Part shown: piece after piece, positions 1 through 8,037 of the stretch
How positions within the stretch are numbered: position 1 is the stretch's first letter
How the letters are laid out: each line of letters starts with the position of its first letter
Source of the DNA: Cytidiella melzeri
Taxonomy: Eukaryota > Basidiomycota > Agaricomycetes > Polyporales > Irpicaceae
NCBI GenBank assembly: GCA_022592445.1
Contig: JABYQR010000717.1
Location: 1-10,679 of the forward strand
Reading direction: 5' to 3'
DNA: 10,679 bases
The notes under the pieces: model-generated
What the model saw: the letters and a program-made list of their open reading frames with translations, nothing else
Database searches by the model: none
What the model was told of the DNA's origin: nothing
Translations under genes and position numbers: made by a program

Positions 1-2
1 AT

Positions 3-1387
3 CCCTTTACCGCGCAAGTGCAGTCCTGTATCATCCGCTGCCTGGTGGATGTTCTCGGCACAGGCTGTTTGCTGCTGCCTGACATTTGGAACATTTATGT
101 ATCCCCCAGCTGGCTTTTTGACCAAAATTGCCCAAAATTGTTGGATGCCAACTGTCATACTGATATCCGTTTCAACCCCCAATACCTCGAGTCCTTTACT
201 GCGTTGATATCTGAAATCACAGCTGATGGCACAGTTCAACACCGTATGACTACGCTACAACAGTCATACATCAATCTCTACTCCCGTACATACAACATGT
301 CCGAGGCACAGTTGCAGCTCAAACAAAGACTGCGTTGTTGAGGCAGATGTTGACAACTGTGCCCAACCGTCCTCCCCCTCCCAATCATTGCCCACTGCAA
401 ACACGTCTACTGCGGCCCTTTCCATTCCAGAGCAGTCGTCCAATGCAATTGCTGGCAGTTCCACTACCGCATCTTCCATCCCTTCTACCTCTTCCTCAGT
501 GCGAGCTCCATTGTCCTGCATCATTGACTTCCTGGAGGATGCATGCGTTGTGGCCACATCGCTTGCTAACGGACGTACTGCGCCCTCTGATGTTTCCGCT
601 GCACAAGGACTCATGTACAAGAAACCAGATTTCCTGCTACCTTTGCGGGAGGCTGCGCCATCGTGTTCTATTATGAACAACTTGCTCGACCAGACGTTTG
701 CCAAAACTCGGGCCGGCCTATTTTCTCTTCTAGTGTTTCGGTATATACACTTCAACTCGGAGGCCTTCGTCCAGTGTCCCGATAATATCCGCCAGGTACA
801 ATTCCGTAGTCCAGGAGAGTACAATGACTATCTGCAAGCATTGTTTCAGAAGTTTTCCACACACCCTCAGGATAGCAAATTCTTCTGCAATGTTCATGCA
901 TTGGGACAACCTATTACCAGTCGTACTTTGAACCGATACACCGACTACTGGGAAGTTGCCAACTCTAATGACATCGCATGGCCACCTTCGCGCAACTTTG
1001 CCCAGCAATGCGCGATATTCACAAGTACAAGCTGGACTAGGAGAAGGCAAGAAGCACTTGCTCGAGGGTGCAGGAGATTTGTCAGAGTATATGCTTCTGG
1101 CCGACATGCATGCTGCAGGAGTAGTTGACAGTCCTACGCCTGATGTGGTGGGCAGGTTGGTGGCGTCACTAGCTAAAGGGGGGGTGGCAGGCCTTATATT
1201 GTTGGGGTATACAGCCAAAGGGGCAGGTAGGTTTGCCGTGCAGTCTGCTTTTGTGAAGTTTTATGAGGACATGCACAGTCAGCTGTCAGAGGATCAATTG
1301 CAGCGAATGCAGTGGAACCCTATAACTGCAGAGCACACGTTGTGCAAGTTTTCACGCATGTACAAAAAGAGATGCTACACTTCTTAA
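3..1387 (+). CDS. Unrecognised fungal protein, 3' part, in three frames
   Basis: The coding signal enters from the left edge, so the 5' end lies outside the window. It runs in one frame to the TGA at 339-341, in a second frame that is open from 250 to about 1030, and in a third frame from about 1000 to the TAA at 1385-1387. The segments look like pieces of one protein: a hydrophobic stretch (LVDVLGTGCLLLPDIWNIYV), a Ser/Thr-rich linker around 390-500, a mixed globular stretch around 600-1000, and a C-terminus with LSEYMLLADMHAAGVV and WNPITAEHTLCKFSRMYKKR. Neither change of frame coincides with a convincing intron. A GTACAT donor near 281 paired with an AG near 341 would restore the first reading but is weak, so indel frameshifts are equally likely. 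No family is recognised; the Ala/Gly-rich helical C-terminus resembles nothing I can name. The gene is either multi-exon or a decaying copy. It converges on the minus-strand gene that ends at 1405. Confidence 0.5.
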
Positions 1388-1404
1388 TTTTTTTCAACTC
1401 CTTT

Positions 1405-3003
1405 TCATACCCTACGGTCATTGCGCAGCCAGACAATAATTTGTACTTTGCTTATACTGCACCCAGCAATGTTACTTCTATACCATATGTCCTCTGCATT
1501 GATTCTTAGTCTCTTCATCCCAGCTACAGGGTGATCTGTGTCATATGTCTGCGTGTCATAACCCACTGTACGTTTGACTTTTTTGAGTGGAGAGGTCGGC
1601 TGCTTGACCAAGGAGTGAAACACCTGGTTGTTGACATCCTGTATGATTATGTGAACACAGCCGTTCTTGGAGCTATGGAGTACTAACCTGAAGTACACTT
1701 GTATCGAGAATACACACTGACCTCAACTTCATGAGCATGACGAATCTTCCCTTGGATGTTGGTACACTGCAGAACATGCTTGAACTTCAACAATATGTCC
1801 GACTCTGATGGCGGTGGGCTTGCATGGATTGTAAACATACTTCCTGTCATATTGTGTAAGTTATTGTCTGTCAAACAATGTTTGTACTTACGATTGTGCG
1901 TCAAGCCTCATCCTTTCAAAGTACAACACAGTGTTGTCTTCGGTATGCCTCCCTGTGGTCACTTTTGAAGTAAGAATACCATGAGGATCGATATACGGGT
2001 CAATCGCAATGTCTGGATATCCCATGTCATCTACCTCTTGGGTAAAATAGCGGTTGGATACTTCCAGATATGAGTGACCGCCATCTTTGTTGTGTTTCAA
2101 GGGTTGGAGTGCACCATTGGGCAGGTTGTCAGCAAAATAAGAGTGTACCTCTGATACTGCACGTAGGTTGGAGTCGAAATTGCTAAGGCTGAGACCGGTT
2201 AGAGTCAGGGACTGCCTGGCTGCATAAGGATTCTTTGGAAGTCTTTCGATGCATCAGGTATCCAGTCATCAATAAGTAATACAATGTGAAACGTACTGTT
2301 CAATACGTGTGATGGGCGGTAGGTTTGTTCTGAGAACAAATCCGCTTAGACGCACTACAACCTCCTCATGTTCTGCAGAACCAGGATCACTTGGGTACAC
2401 AAGGTCGCGTCGCCCGTTACCTTTCCATCTTGTATGACTGTACTGATGCGCAATCGGGCTCTCTGTTTTTCTTTCAGTGTAAATAATGCGTTGACAGGTT
2501 GTCTGTTTTTGACTCACTTGCTCCAATAAACTGAGTTGTGTCCTGCCGTTATCTGTGCTCTCCTCTGCGGAAGAAATAATTGACTGTAGAAGGTTTCCTG
2601 TATGCAGGTGAGTTGGGCATTGTACCACTGATATTCCAAAACTTACTGTACTTCTCGTCATCCTTGTACAACATACACAGGGTCATTGTTGTATCTGAAT
2701 GGGAGTTGGGGTAAGTTTGATGGGCAAGATGCAAATGCAATCTTGACCAATCTTGTCATGCTCAAACCTTCCTAACAATTCTAATTGTTCAAGCAACCAG
2801 TACCCTTCCGGCATATATTTGATTATTAGCACATGTACTCTGTGCATAATTGCTCTGATATGATTGGTGCATGGCGCCACATCTTTGAATAGTTTGTTTC
2901 TGGTAAAACTGGTGTTTTGATCTACATATGGCTCTAATTTTTCTTCACTGCCTTGCTTTATCTCTGTTCTCTGCTGTAATATATGTGGTACGCACGCATG
3001 CAT
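1405..3003 (-). CDS. Unrecognised intron-containing fungal gene
   Basis: Read on the minus strand, coding segments can be joined across three good introns (2695-2747, 2598-2646, 1844-1891) and one weaker one (about 1688-1741), each preserving the frame. The stop is at 1405-1407. Segments in order are an N-terminal part with HRVHVLIIKYMPEGYWLLEQ, a middle part with EVVVRLSGFVLRTNLPPITR, and a C-terminal part with YPDIAIDPYIDPHGILTSK followed by HTEDNTVLYFERMRLDAQ. Across the 1844-1891 intron the reading continues as KYVYNPCKPTAIRVGHIVEV, a beta-rich style of sequence. The link between about 2270 and 2160 is unresolved: two frames there both look coding, so an intron or a frameshift lies in it. 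The ATG at 3001-3003 follows an in-frame TGA and sits at the edge of the tandem repeat, so the true 5' end may be a further exon. I do not recognise the family; my impression is of an expanded basidiomycete-specific hypothetical protein, and no function can be given. Confidence 0.5.
1688..1741 (-). other. Possible 54-nt intron, weak donor
   Basis: The frame downstream of the 1844-1891 intron meets TGA at 1729-1731, then reopens in the same frame and runs to the stop at 1405. An intron with donor GTCATG at 1741 and acceptor ACTTCAG ending at 1688 removes the stops and keeps the frame. The donor is poor, so in-frame nonsense mutations in a dead copy are an alternative. Confidence 0.35.
1844..1891 (-). 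other. Probable 48-nt intron
   Basis: The minus-strand donor GTAAGTA at 1891 and acceptor TGACAG ending at 1844 are close to consensus, with AACTTAC as a possible branch site. Without splicing the frame stops within the donor (TAA of GTAAGT). With splicing RMRLDAQ continues into YVYNPCKPTAIRVGHIVEV. Confidence 0.7.
2598..2646 (-). other. Probable 49-nt intron
   Basis: The minus-strand donor is a consensus GTAAGT at 2646, with an ACTCAC branch-like motif and acceptor CATACAG ending at 2598. Splicing joins LYKDDEKY to RNLLQSIISSAEEST in frame. This is one of the two strongest intron calls in the window. Confidence 0.7.
2695..2747 (-). other. Probable 53-nt intron
   Basis: On the minus strand the donor is GTCAAG at 2747 and the acceptor is CATTCAG ending at 2695. 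CTTAC and CCAAC are branch-point-like. Removing it joins the segment ending GRFEHDKI to the one beginning with codons for TTMTLCMLYKDDEKY without a stop. Length fits the usual 45-70 nt of agaricomycete introns. Confidence 0.6.
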
Positions 3004-3601
3004 ACTAAACCATCATATTTCCCATATGCTATACATTATTGTGACAAACAATTTCAATTAAATCGAAATGTTCAGCTTGCAATTGGCTCGGACCTTGTCC
3101 TTGGGCATGCACATGTACAATGCAGAACTGTGGCTGAAACATAGGTAGAACGCACTCAACCATTTTATAGTACAGATCCTATACACCACGCAACAAACGG
3201 TATCAAAAAATTGAAATGATCAGCTTGCAATTGGCTCGGACCTTGTGCTGTGACGTGCACAAGTACAACACAGAGGTGTGGCTGAAACATAGATTGTACA
3301 CACACATGCACACTAAACCATCATGTATCACATATGCTATACACTATGTGACAAACAATTTCAATTACATTGAAATGTTCAGCTTGCAATTGGCTCAGAC
3401 CTTGTCCTTGGGCACGCACCTGTACAATGCAGAGGTGTGGCTGAAACGTAGGTGGAGCTCACTAAGCTCCTCATTTTACTGATGCTATACACCGTGCGCC
3501 AAACGTTATCAAATACATTGAAATGTCCAGCTTGTGATTTGGCCTGGACCTTCTGCTACAACATGCACTTGTGCAATACCGTTGTACATTACATGTGTGC
3601 C
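2988..3601. repeat. Tandem repeat, two copies of a 307-bp dimer
   Basis: A core beginning ATGTTCAGCTTGCAATTGGC recurs four times, starting at 3068, 3216, 3375 and 3523. Spacings are 148, 159 and 148 bp. Copies 1 and 3 share one upstream flank (CTAAACCATCAT at 3006 and 3313) and copies 2 and 4 share another (CTATACACC before CAAACG-TATCAAA), so the true unit is a two-monomer dimer with an exact 307-bp period. The fourth core is the most diverged. The left edge overlaps the beginning of the minus-strand gene. The outer limits given are where similarity fades by eye. The plus-strand reading of copies 2 and 3 forms an 88-codon ORF (3216-3482) that I regard as a by-product of the repeat. Confidence 0.8.
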
Positions 3602-4023
3602 TTGTGAAACAATGAAAATTTTACATTTGATGGGCTCTGTTTTATTGTCTGGATGCTCTACCATCAGGCAGCTACCAGGTATTCAACACGCATTAATACT
3701 GTATTCAGTGATGGTTAGGATATATAAGCTGCCCGCAAAGTGAAAGTATCTTGCGCATCTCTATCTCTTCATCATACTTCACACTTCCTGCTAATGGCCA
3801 GAGGAAGTACCCGAGGTACACGGTACATGATTGGATCTCTATGCTGCTTTTATGTCTATTCAATCCCTGTTGTTGTGACACAGCGGACGTGCTAGCGGGC
3901 GAGGAAGAACCGCGGCTCCCAATCATGCCCGCAGTGGTACCCAGACGTGAGTATTGTACTTGCAGATTTTGACTAGTCTGACATGGATAGTCCAACAGCC
4001 CGGATTTTTCCAACATTTGCACA
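3602..4023. other. Unassigned stretch, possible decayed exon
   Basis: No gene is firmly supported. A minus-strand open frame of 105 codons (3705-4022) contains a Ser/Thr/Gln-rich stretch (SSPASTSAVSQQQGLN) followed by a more hydrophobic one (CTVYLGYFLWPLAGSVKYDE). It could be an old exon of an upstream gene on that strand, but it has no flanking splice sites that I trust. A plus-strand 73-codon frame overlaps it. Nothing links it to the adjacent tandem repeat or to the LTR that follows. Confidence 0.25.
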
Positions 4024-4083
4024 AGTTTACAGCCTTAGGCGCCTATCTAGAGCGCTTATTTTCCGGCTAGGAGTGTTACCAGA

Positions 4084-4097
4084 CCTAACCCTAACCC
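4084..4097 (-). repeat. Short interstitial telomere-like tract
   Basis: CCTAACCCTAACCC is 2.3 units of the fungal and vertebrate TTAGGG telomere repeat, read on the minus strand. It is too short to be a functional telomere. It could be chance, part of the LTR's own sequence, or a relic of a repaired break. Confidence 0.4.
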
Positions 4098-4182
4098 GGG
4101 TCACATGACATCCTGCCTTATTTATCAATAGTCCAGACCCAAACCCTAGACTCAGTCTGGAGTGGTTCCAGATCAACCTAGG

Positions 4183-4310
4183 CTATTGTTCTATTGTTCT
4201 TCTTCCATTGATAGGGATTCCCCAGGGATTCCCCCAGGTTTTATTGTTCTATTGTTCCTATTCTATTGTTCTATTGTTCCATTGTTCTATTGTTATAACT
4301 CTATTGTTCT
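4183..4310 (+). repeat. CTATTGTT octamer microsatellite
   Basis: An imperfect array of CTATTGTT occupies 4183-4198 and 4241-4310. It is interrupted by about 42 bp rich in CCC and GATT runs. Two more units occur at 4367-4380. Between them, GTCCTTGACAGTTAC is directly repeated with about 20-bp spacing near 4321-4355. All lie in the presumed U3 of the LTR and probably arose by replication slippage. Confidence 0.75.
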
Positions 4311-4444
4311 CTGTACCCTGGTCCTTGACAGTTACTCAGGTCCTTGACAGTTACCCTGGTCCCTTATTGTTCTATTGTTACTCCAGCCCCACAGTTACTC
4401 CAGTCCCTAGTGTGGGAACTTGTGCACAGACCACCCAGCCACAG

Positions 4445-4452
4445 TATATATA
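4445..4452 (+). promoter_or_regulatory. TATA box of the decayed LTR
   Basis: TATATATA lies within CAGTATATATAGTAG, followed by pyrimidine-rich DNA (CCCTTACCCTCCCTAGC) suitable for an initiator 25-35 bp downstream. The motif is palindromic. Plus orientation is chosen because of the LTR ends and the primer-site-like sequence to its right. Confidence 0.45.
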
Positions 4453-4488
4453 GTAGCCCTTACCCTCCCTAGCTCTGCATCTTGACCT

Positions 4489-4569
4489 CTCTGTCATTTG
4501 CACTGCTAGGTGAGTTACTGCATGTAACTTGGTATCATACCTTATTAACTCTGTCATTTGCACTGCTAG
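4489..4569 (+). repeat. 21-bp direct repeat flanking a 39-bp segment
   Basis: The same 21 bases, beginning CTCTGTCATTTGC and ending CTGCTAG, occur at 4489-4509 and 4549-4569 without a mismatch. The segment from 4510 to 4569 begins GTGAGT and ends CTGCTAG with an intervening TTAAC, so it also has the form of a 60-nt spliceosomal intron. See the finding on this region. Confidence 0.8.
4529..4541 (+). other. Possible tRNA primer-binding site
   Basis: TTGGTATCATACC follows the proposed right end of the LTR immediately. It begins with TGG, complementary to a tRNA 3' CCA, and resembles the TGGTATCAGAGC primer site of many LTR elements. It differs from that site after TGGTATCA. The match is short and no primer tRNA can be named. 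Confidence 0.35.
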
Positions 4570-4672
4570 TTTCCGGCCCCAGTGCCTGCTTGCCTGCTCA
4601 TCATCGACTTTGACCTCGTTGTCATTGTTGGAGATCCACCCCCTTCCTCTCTTCACTCCCTTTTTAGGGTTA

Positions 4673-6015
4673 TCAGCATAGCAGCAGTCTTTCCGCGACA
4701 GCAAGAGCTTGTGCGACTTCTGCTTCTTGCTCCATGCATTCTCGGATCTTTGATTCGAGTGGAGAAGCAGTGGCGAGCGCACTGGTAGCGAGGATCCGGA
4801 AGTGTTCCGGTTTCAGTACCACCTGATCCTTGTTGTCTTCTTCGTCTGTGACAGCATGAGAGTGAAGACGAGAGAGAGGATCAGCGTGTATCATGGTACT
4901 ACCGAGCTTGTGTACCAACACAAAGTCGAAGTCAGCCAAAAGTAATGACCAACGTGCTTGACGTCGAGTGAGGTGTTGCGCAGTCTTCCAGTACTGCAGG
5001 TTTGCGTGATCTGTCCAGATCTCAAACGGTTCCTTGAGCCCCTCAAGGTAGTGGCGCCAATCTTTGAGAGCCTCGGTGATGGCTAACATCTCCCAATCAA
5101 AGATTTCGTAGTTACGCTCTGCTTCAGTCATAGAGGCGGACCGGTAGGCGATAGGGTGGTAGAATCCATCTTCCTTCAATTTCTGGGAGATGATTCCACC
5201 GGTCGCATAGCCCGAGGCATCGACTTCTAGATGTGTAGGGAGTTCAGGGTCCCAGACTGCCAAGATAGGCTTAGTGGTAAAGGCCTTCTTTAGCAGCGTG
5301 AAGGCAGTCTGCTGTGCTGAACCCCAGACGAACGGTACGTCCTTCTTAGTCAGGTCGTGTGGAGGCCGTGCGTGCTTTGAGAAGTCTTGAATGAAGCGGC
5401 GGTAGAAGTTGGCAAACCCGATGAATCCTCTGACTTCTTTGAGGTTCTTGGGTGTGGGCCACGTAGAAACTGCTTGGACTTTGACAGGGTCCATAGCTAC
5501 TTCGCCAGCGCAAATGATCAACCCGAGGTACTCAATCTCAGATTTCTCAAACTCACACTTTTCCGGACGAAGATACAGATTGTGCTGCTGAAGTCGCTCG
5601 AGGACTTCATGAACAACCTTGCGGTGCTCTGTCAGGTTGTTACTCCAGATCAAGATGTCATCTAGATAGACAGCCACCTTGCCCTCGGCCACAAGGTCGG
5701 CAAAGATGTTGTCCATCAGAGCTTGGAAGGTAGCAGGTGAGTTTGTGAGACCGAAGAACATGACTTTAGGTTTGAAAAGTCCTCGGTTGGTAACGAAAGC
5801 CACTTTGTACTCATCTCCTTCTTTGATACAGACATTGTGGTATCCCCAACGAACATCGAATTTGGTGAAGATCTTTGCACCCTTGAGCTTGTTGATAATG
5901 TCGGTAGCAAGCGGTAGTGGGTAACGATTCTTTACAGTGATGTTGTTGAGTTTGCGGTAGTCCTGAATAAGTCGGAGTTTCTTGTCCTTCTTTTTGATAA
6001 AAAGACTGGAGAAGC
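4673..6015 (-). pseudogene. pol segment 3: RT palm and RNase H, no integrase
   Basis: The reading is uninterrupted from the KKKDKKLRLIQDYRKLN motif through the RT palm to RNase H. The first catalytic Asp is in FTKFDVRWGY near 5856. The YxDD box is YLDD in VAVYLDDILIWS (residues 46-49 counted from the GTG at 5803). The thumb and connection include GFANFYRRFIQDFSKHARP. RNase H has its acidic residues at Asp195 (VDASGYA), Glu238 (DWEMLAI), Asp265 (WTDHANLQYW) and Asp308 (HADPLSR). These enzymes copy element RNA to DNA and remove the RNA strand. After KPEHFRILATSALA the protein should run on to the His-Cys zinc domain of integrase; instead it becomes unrelated sequence after EVAQAL and stops at 4673-4675. 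All RT/RNase H catalytic residues remain, so the break and frameshifts are fairly recent. Confidence 0.85.
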
Positions 6016-6700
6016 CATCGGAGACTTAGAAGGCGTAATGTAACCTTTTGACAGGTTCTCCTGAATGAACTTGTCAAGCTCGGCTTGTTCGTTCAGGGGC
6101 ATAGGATAAACTTTCGATTTGATGGTCTCAGGAGTGTCTGGTTTGAGATCAATCGAATGGTCCCAGGGCTGATGCTGGGGTAGCCGATTAGACTCTTCCT
6201 CAGAGAAGACTTTAGCGTGTCTGTGATATTCTGATGGAACAATGTCTTCGAAGGAGCGCTGAGCTTTAGCTTTGTTTGCTTTGGCAGCAAGCTTAGTAGA
6301 GTAGGTGAAGCTGGCCATACACCAGACTTTGTCAGTGTTGTCTTGGATGATACCAGCTTTAACCCACTGCCTACGTTCTTTGCAATTACTGTCAACCTTC
6401 TGGAAAGGTTCGTTAGGAGATTCTTCCGAGCCGCTCGGAATTGTCATCTCTCCTTTTTCCCAGTTGACGGTAGGGTTTACGCGCTTGAGCCATGGTAGCC
6501 CAAGAATGACGTCTTCTGGACCTAAGTCCGTGACAAGAAACTCTGCCTTTTCCATGTGGTCTCCAACTGTGAGTGTAAGGCAAACAAAGTGCGTTAATCC
6601 GCCAGCTTTATTCTTAGTTCCGTCAATGTTATGCAATGAGATGACCCTTTCGAGTGGCGAGCGGGTGCTGAATGATCTTATGCTTCTTGATGAACTGGTG
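6000..6700 (-). pseudogene. pol segment 2: protease C-part to RT N-part
   Basis: This segment continues pol in a second frame. It contains the C-terminal half of the protease, with LVTDLGPEDVILGLPWLKRV, the usual closing motif before the RT linker. A charged linker follows, then the start of reverse transcriptase (IDLKPDTPETIKSKVYPM, GYITPSKSPMASPVF). The frame fails near 6000 at a run of five T (minus strand). One more T would put the following FIKKKD in phase, so a one-base homopolymer deletion is the simple explanation. The window overlaps its neighbours because the exact indel sites cannot be fixed without a relative. Confidence 0.75.
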
Positions 6701-6955
6701 ACTGATGAATAAAGCCGTAGCTCCTGAATCAATCATAGCAGGAACGCGAATGCTTCTATTCAGACCTTTAACTAGTACATGTACACGGAAATGAGATGAA
6801 AACCAATCTAGCGATGATATAGTACACGAGGAGATAGTAGACGAAGGGCAGGGGATGGACTTTGTACACGAAGACGACGAAGCAGGAGACGAGGAAAACA
6901 AGGATGGGGTATCGAGGGGACTCGCAGCTGCGGCTATGTCACGAGTCCTTTTCAA
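6660..6955 (-). pseudogene. pol segment 1: linker and aspartic protease
   Basis: Pol opens in the -1 frame relative to gag, at the T6 run where gag stops. It begins with a Ser/Pro/Ala-rich linker of about 50 residues and then the retropepsin domain. The catalytic triad is Asp-Ser-Gly in VPAMIDSGATALFI (residues 76-78 counted from 6955). In such elements it cleaves the Gag-Pol polyprotein. The frame is lost near 6660, after KKHKIIQHPLA. The rest of the domain (ISLHNIDGTKN, then the flap and DVILGLPWL region) continues in another frame. An indel there has disabled the gene. Confidence 0.75.
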
Positions 6956-8037
6956 AAAACCGTGTTGATCTTAGCGGCCATTTCGTCCATCTGCTTCTTT
7001 TGCAGCTCTAGCATGTCCTTGAGAGCAGCAATTTTAGCATCCTTGTCATCGGACACATCTTGCTTCGCTGCAGCAATGGTCGATGACGACGAGGTAGCAG
7101 CAACCTTTTGTCCCTTAGGGACGCCTTTGAGCCTTTTCAGGCAAACGGCCCCCCAATGACCGGTACCACCACAGTGGTTACACACCAGGTCATCTGGGTG
7201 CTTGGAATCCCTCTTCTTGTGGCTCTCAGAACCACAAACCGAGCAGCGCTTGCTCATCTCCTTCTTCCATTTCTGGAAGATCTCTTGCTTGCCTAGCCCT
7301 GCGAAGAGCACATCGAAGGAGGCAGAGAAACGGGAGGCGTCGATCTCCATAGCGTTGGGATCGCGGAAGGCCTGCTGGTGGGACTTGCCGTGTCCCGACG
7401 AGCTGTCAACCATGACCTTGCCCGTGCTATTTCGCAGATCGGCGAGCTGAGCGTCAACTGCTTTACACTGCTCCTTCAGTGCATCGTAAGTTGTAGCGTG
7501 GGTCTGGAAGTAAGAGACGCGCTGAAGGTACTCCGTACTTAAGCTCGACTTGAGACGGTCGAAAAGGTCCTGCTGGCTCCAGCCAGTGCAAGGGGCCCAG
7601 GTCTCGAACTCTGAGATGTGGGCGGCAAATGTCTTGTTACCCTGCTTCATGCCGGTAACCTTAGTCTTGGCCTCCATGACCGCGTCAATAGGCTCAAACT
7701 TGGCTTTGAAAGCCTCGATAAATGTATCCCAGCTGTTGCCAAAAGCTGGTTTGCTACTGGCCAGCTCCTCAATATGAGGGCGAGCCCAGTCGGCAGCATC
7801 GTCCTGCATAAACGACAAGGCACTGGTGATGAGTTTGTGAGGATCAAAGATCCTTGCGCCATTATTGTCCACCCGGACCTGGCCTTGCGCGTCTTGCTGG
7901 AAGAACACTTTTCCTTGATTTTGCGCCCATACTATGAACGTGTGGCGGAAGAGCTGGGCTTCCGACGATGTTTTCCCCTTGAAGGAGACTGGTTTCTCAA
8001 CTATGCTTCTTTCCCGATGATACGCCCGGAAATTGGC
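6952..8037 (-). pseudogene. gag, 5'-truncated, with zinc knuckle
   Basis: This is the structural polyprotein that would form the particle and bind element RNA. The frame is open from a TGA at 8083-8085 down to the stop at 6952-6954. Recognisable gag sequence starts near KPVSFKGK and continues through a helical capsid-like domain (DWARPHIEELASS, WDTFIEAFKAKFE). Counted from the GTG codon at 7908, residues 243-256 form a CX2CX4HX4C zinc knuckle (CNHCGGTGHWGAVC). A second Cys-Cys-His cluster precedes it (CSVCGSESH) but is not canonical. The C-terminus is a predicted coiled coil (AKIAALKDMLELQKKQMDEM). There is no in-frame ATG between the upstream stop and the middle of the capsid domain, so the true N-terminus is missing. 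The GTG at 7908 is not a credible eukaryotic start. The gene ends in a T6 run overlapping pol. Confidence 0.8.

Larger units (their letters stand above)
4024..4529 (+). mobile_element. Decayed LTR of a Gypsy-type element (about 506 bp)
   Basis: The left end reads AGTTTACAGCC and the right end TGCATGTAACT. These are near-inverted and resemble the TGTTACA...TGTAACA ends common in Ty3/Gypsy LTRs, with mutated outer bases. A TATA box lies about 80 bp before the right end, as expected for U3-R-U5 order on the plus strand. A sequence resembling a primer-binding site follows directly. The U3 part holds a microsatellite and a telomere-like tract. No second copy of this LTR is in the window, so the boundaries rest on the ends alone. 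It points opposite to the pol fragment next to it. Confidence 0.45.

Noticed and set aside
3216..3482. 88-codon plus-strand ORF in the tandem repeat
   Set aside because: It spans two monomers of the satellite and the repeat explains its internal duplication; the first copy stops early and the fourth copy is broken, so a functional gene is unlikely.
3949..3967. GTGAGT...TTGCAG as an intron on the plus strand
   Set aside because: The segment is only 19 nt, too short for a spliceosomal intron.
4036..4045. TAGGCGCCTA palindrome
   Set aside because: A 10-bp perfect palindrome close to the LTR's left end, but a single occurrence of this length is not evidence of a site.
4378..4782. 134-codon minus-strand ORF across the LTR/pol junction
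   Set aside because: It runs through pol in a wrong frame and then through LTR and leader sequence, with no protein-like features.
6305..6712. 135-codon plus-strand ORF
   Set aside because: It is antisense to protease and RT sequence that is clearly recognisable on the minus strand.
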